NCBI GenBank assembly: GCA_046351595.1
Contig: JAXLYE010000020.1
Span: forward strand, 1 to 29,309
Length of the DNA: 29,309 nucleotides
Source: JAXLYE01 sp046351595
GTDB taxonomy: Bacteria; Myxococcota_A; Polyangia; Palsa-1104; JAEUJZ01
Direction of reading: 5' to 3'
Shown: positions 28,129 to 29,309 of the stretch, in pieces
How positions within the stretch are numbered: the first letter of the stretch is position 1
Layout: the number at the start of each line of letters is the position of its first letter
Notes under the pieces: generated by a model
What the model saw: only the letters and a program-made list of their open reading frames with translations
What the model was told of the DNA's origin: nothing
Databases searched by the model: none
Made by a program: the position numbers and the translations under genes

Positions 28129-28421
28129 TCACCGCGCGCAGAACTCGATGACCAGGCGCAGCTCGAGCGGGAACGGGATGGCGTCCGCATCGGGCAGCTC
28201 GCTGAGGCGCGCGCTCAGCGCCGGGCGATCCGCGGCCAGTCACGGCGGCGTGAGCGAGCTCCGGCCTCGCTGTCCGCGCACAAGGGCAGGGTGCGGCTGC
28301 GCTCGCGCACCGACACGACGGCGCCGCGCGCGACGCGTACGGACGGGATGTCGGCGCGGCGGCCGTTGAGCAGGATGTGCCCGTGCCGCTGCCGCGCGGC
28401 CGGGAGGGTCGGCGCAAAGCC
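28129..28421 (-). pseudogene. rpsD: Ribosomal protein S4 (rpsD) remnant, C-terminal half
   Basis: The minus strand encodes GFAPTLPAARQRHGHILLNG, RRADIPSVRVARGAVVSVRE and RSRTLPL (28421 down to about 28285). This is the S4 RNA-binding domain (R-Q-L-V-S-H-G-H-I-L-V-N-G and VSVREKSR). After a net frameshift the frame continues as LAADRPALSARLSELPDADA and IPFPLELRLVIEFCAR, then a stop at 28129-28131, matching the S4 C-terminus (IPFP...LIVEFYSR). In this frame the conserved Pro-x-Trp-Leu tryptophan is TGA (28240-28242) instead of TGG. The N-terminal half is absent, and two residues are missing in RQ--RHGH. It is a decayed copy; a functional rpsD must lie elsewhere. Confidence 0.85.
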
Positions 28422-28511
28422 GTCCGCCGGACCTCACCGCACGCAGCGCTGGTACCTTTAGCCTGGCCTGGTTGCGCGGTCCGTGTCGTCGCGTGCGGGT
28501 CCTTTACGACT

Positions 28512-28541
28512 TTGACAGCCATTTTCTGCAACGCTGATAAT
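28512..28541 (+). promoter_or_regulatory. Near-consensus sigma-70 promoter
   Basis: TTGACA (28512-28517), an 18-bp spacer and GATAAT (28536-28541). It is the best promoter match in the window and is followed by AT-rich sequence and hairpins rather than directly by a gene. It may drive a small RNA or, with a leader of about 400 nt, the P450. Confidence 0.55.
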
Positions 28542-28798
28542 CAAAGATCGAAATGGGTATTTTTAATTTGGCAATCCAACGGTTCGGTTGGCTAAAATCA
28601 GTCTTAACGCTTATGCGCTTTGCTGAAACTTGATCGTGACCGTCGATCTGCAAGGCGGATGGGTTCGATTGAGAGCGACTCTCGACGGACCGAGGGAGCT
28701 GCGCCGCTCCGCGCAGCGCTCTGCGGCTGGGGCCGGTGTTCACAAGGCTGTGTTTGACAAGAGCGCAGAGCCGGCTGCGCCCTACGCGGCAATCGACA

Positions 28799-28827
28799 TT
28801 GACAGCGCCCGCAGGAACGGCTTATTT
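28799..28827 (+). promoter_or_regulatory. Possible promoter of the P450 gene
   Basis: TTGACA (28799-28804), a 17-bp spacer and TTATTT (28822-28827), about 120 bp before the P450 start. The -35 is consensus and the -10 is moderate. Confidence 0.4.
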
Positions 28828-28950
28828 CGCAGCCATGTCGGTTCTGCGATGCGGGTCCGCGGTCTGGCGGCCCGTGCGGTCCATTCCAAGCTCCACCCGC
28901 GCGCCCGGCGCCGCGGCCGCAGCCACCCCGCGCGGGGACGGGTGGCCCGC

Positions 28951-29309
28951 GTGAGCGCCCTGCTGCAGCCCTTCTCCGCCGAGTTCCAGGTCGATCCCTA
29001 CCCGACCTACCACCGCCTGCGCGCCGAGGATCCGGTGCACTGCGCCAGCCTGCTCGGGATCCGCTTCTTCGTGCTGACCCGCTACCGCGACGTGGTGGCG
29101 ATGCTGAAGGACCCGCGCATGTCCGCGCAGGCCGCGGCCGGCGGCTTCATGCCGCGCGCGCTCGCCGACGGCAACCTGTTCTTCAGGGACCCGCCCGAGC
29201 ACACCCGCCTGCGCTCCCTCATCAACAAGGCCTTCTTGCCTTCGACGATCGAGGCGCTGCGGCCGCAGGTGCAGGCGCAGGTCGAGGCCTGCCTCGAGCA
29301 GGCGCTGGC
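28951..29309 (+). CDS. Cytochrome P450, N-terminal part (3' end outside the right edge)
   Basis: The first 119 complete codons of a bacterial P450. DPYPTYHRLRAEDPVH is the typical N-terminal beta/A-helix region, FFVLTRYRDVVAMLKDPRMS follows, and FRDPPEHTRLRSLINKAF is the conserved C-helix segment (W/H-T-R-x-R that contacts heme propionate). The GTG at 28951 is chosen; an in-frame GTG at 28942 is possible, and both have weak ribosome sites. The last codon is cut after two bases (GC). Adding base 1 of the window gives GCC (Ala), and the frame then continues into the P450 at 2-898, giving about 418 residues in total. I therefore treat the two fragments as probably one gene. Confidence 0.93.
   Translation, partial: MSALLQPFSAEFQVDPYPTYHRLRAEDPVHCASLLGIRFFVLTRYRDVVAMLKDPRMSAQAAAGGFMPRALADGNLFFRDPPEHTRLRSLINKAFLPSTIEALRPQVQAQVEACLEQAL

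Larger units (their letters stand above)
28422..28950. other. Intergenic region upstream of the P450, AT-richer core
   Basis: About 530 bp with no convincing gene. Bases 28501-28640 are markedly AT-rich. The stretch holds a near-consensus promoter (28512-28541), hairpins CCAAC-GGTTCG-GTTGG (28578-28593), GAGAG-CGA-CTCTC (28671-28683) and GCTGCGC-CGCTCC-GCGCAGC (28698-28717), and a second promoter-like pair before the P450. The short open frames here lack ribosome sites and family features. Confidence 0.5.

Noticed and set aside
28504..28743. A 79-codon minus-strand open frame upstream of the P450
   Set aside because: It overlaps promoter-like and hairpin sequence, has no ribosome site and no family features.

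Overview
The window is GC-rich (by eye about 70%) bacterial DNA with dense, mostly operonic genes. A soluble globin-coupled chemoreceptor, CheA with a receiver domain, CheR with a TPR-like tail, a lipobox beta-propeller protein and a GAF-PAS-STAS regulator together suggest a Gram-negative deltaproteobacterium/Myxococcota-like host. A complete coenzyme F420 pathway with a fused CofG-CofH (FbiC-type) protein is also present. The host assignment is inference from gene types only.

Layout. The window opens with the 3' part of a cytochrome P450 and closes with the 5' part of a P450. Read end to start, the two parts join in frame with no gap or overlap into one ordinary P450 of about 418 residues. 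The sequence is therefore probably a closed circle of 29,309 bp, or one unit of a tandem duplication. No replication, partition, integrase or transposase gene was recognised.

0.9-4.5 kb: a TetR regulator and an SDR oxidoreductase on the minus strand behind a near-perfect palindromic operator, a secreted protein of unknown function, and a YihG-type membrane acyltransferase. 4.6-9.1 kb: a MacA-like adaptor, one ABC ATPase and two different MacB/FtsX-type permeases form an efflux or envelope-export operon. 9.3-10.7 kb: a TPR protein.

10.7-17.2 kb: the F420 block. It holds an F420H2-dependent reductase-like protein, FbiC, the tightly overlapping cofE-cofD-cofC operon running against fbiC, the NADPH:F420 reductase Fno, and a PPOX-type F420-dependent oxidoreductase. 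Together these make FO, add the phospho-sugar-acid tail and glutamate, recycle F420H2 with NADPH and use it.

17.3-18.5 kb: a lipoprotein with propeller-like repeats, preceded by phased decamer DNA repeats and an AT-richer regulatory stretch. 19.3-28.1 kb: an eight-gene chemosensory operon (receiver, CheW, CheR-TPR, CheW2, protoglobin-MCP, CheA-REC, CheB, GAF-PAS-STAS). With no flagellar genes and an RsbR-like last gene, it may sense oxygen or redox state and control something other than swimming. 28.1-28.4 kb: a decayed rpsD (ribosomal protein S4) remnant on the minus strand, then an AT-richer gap leading into the P450.
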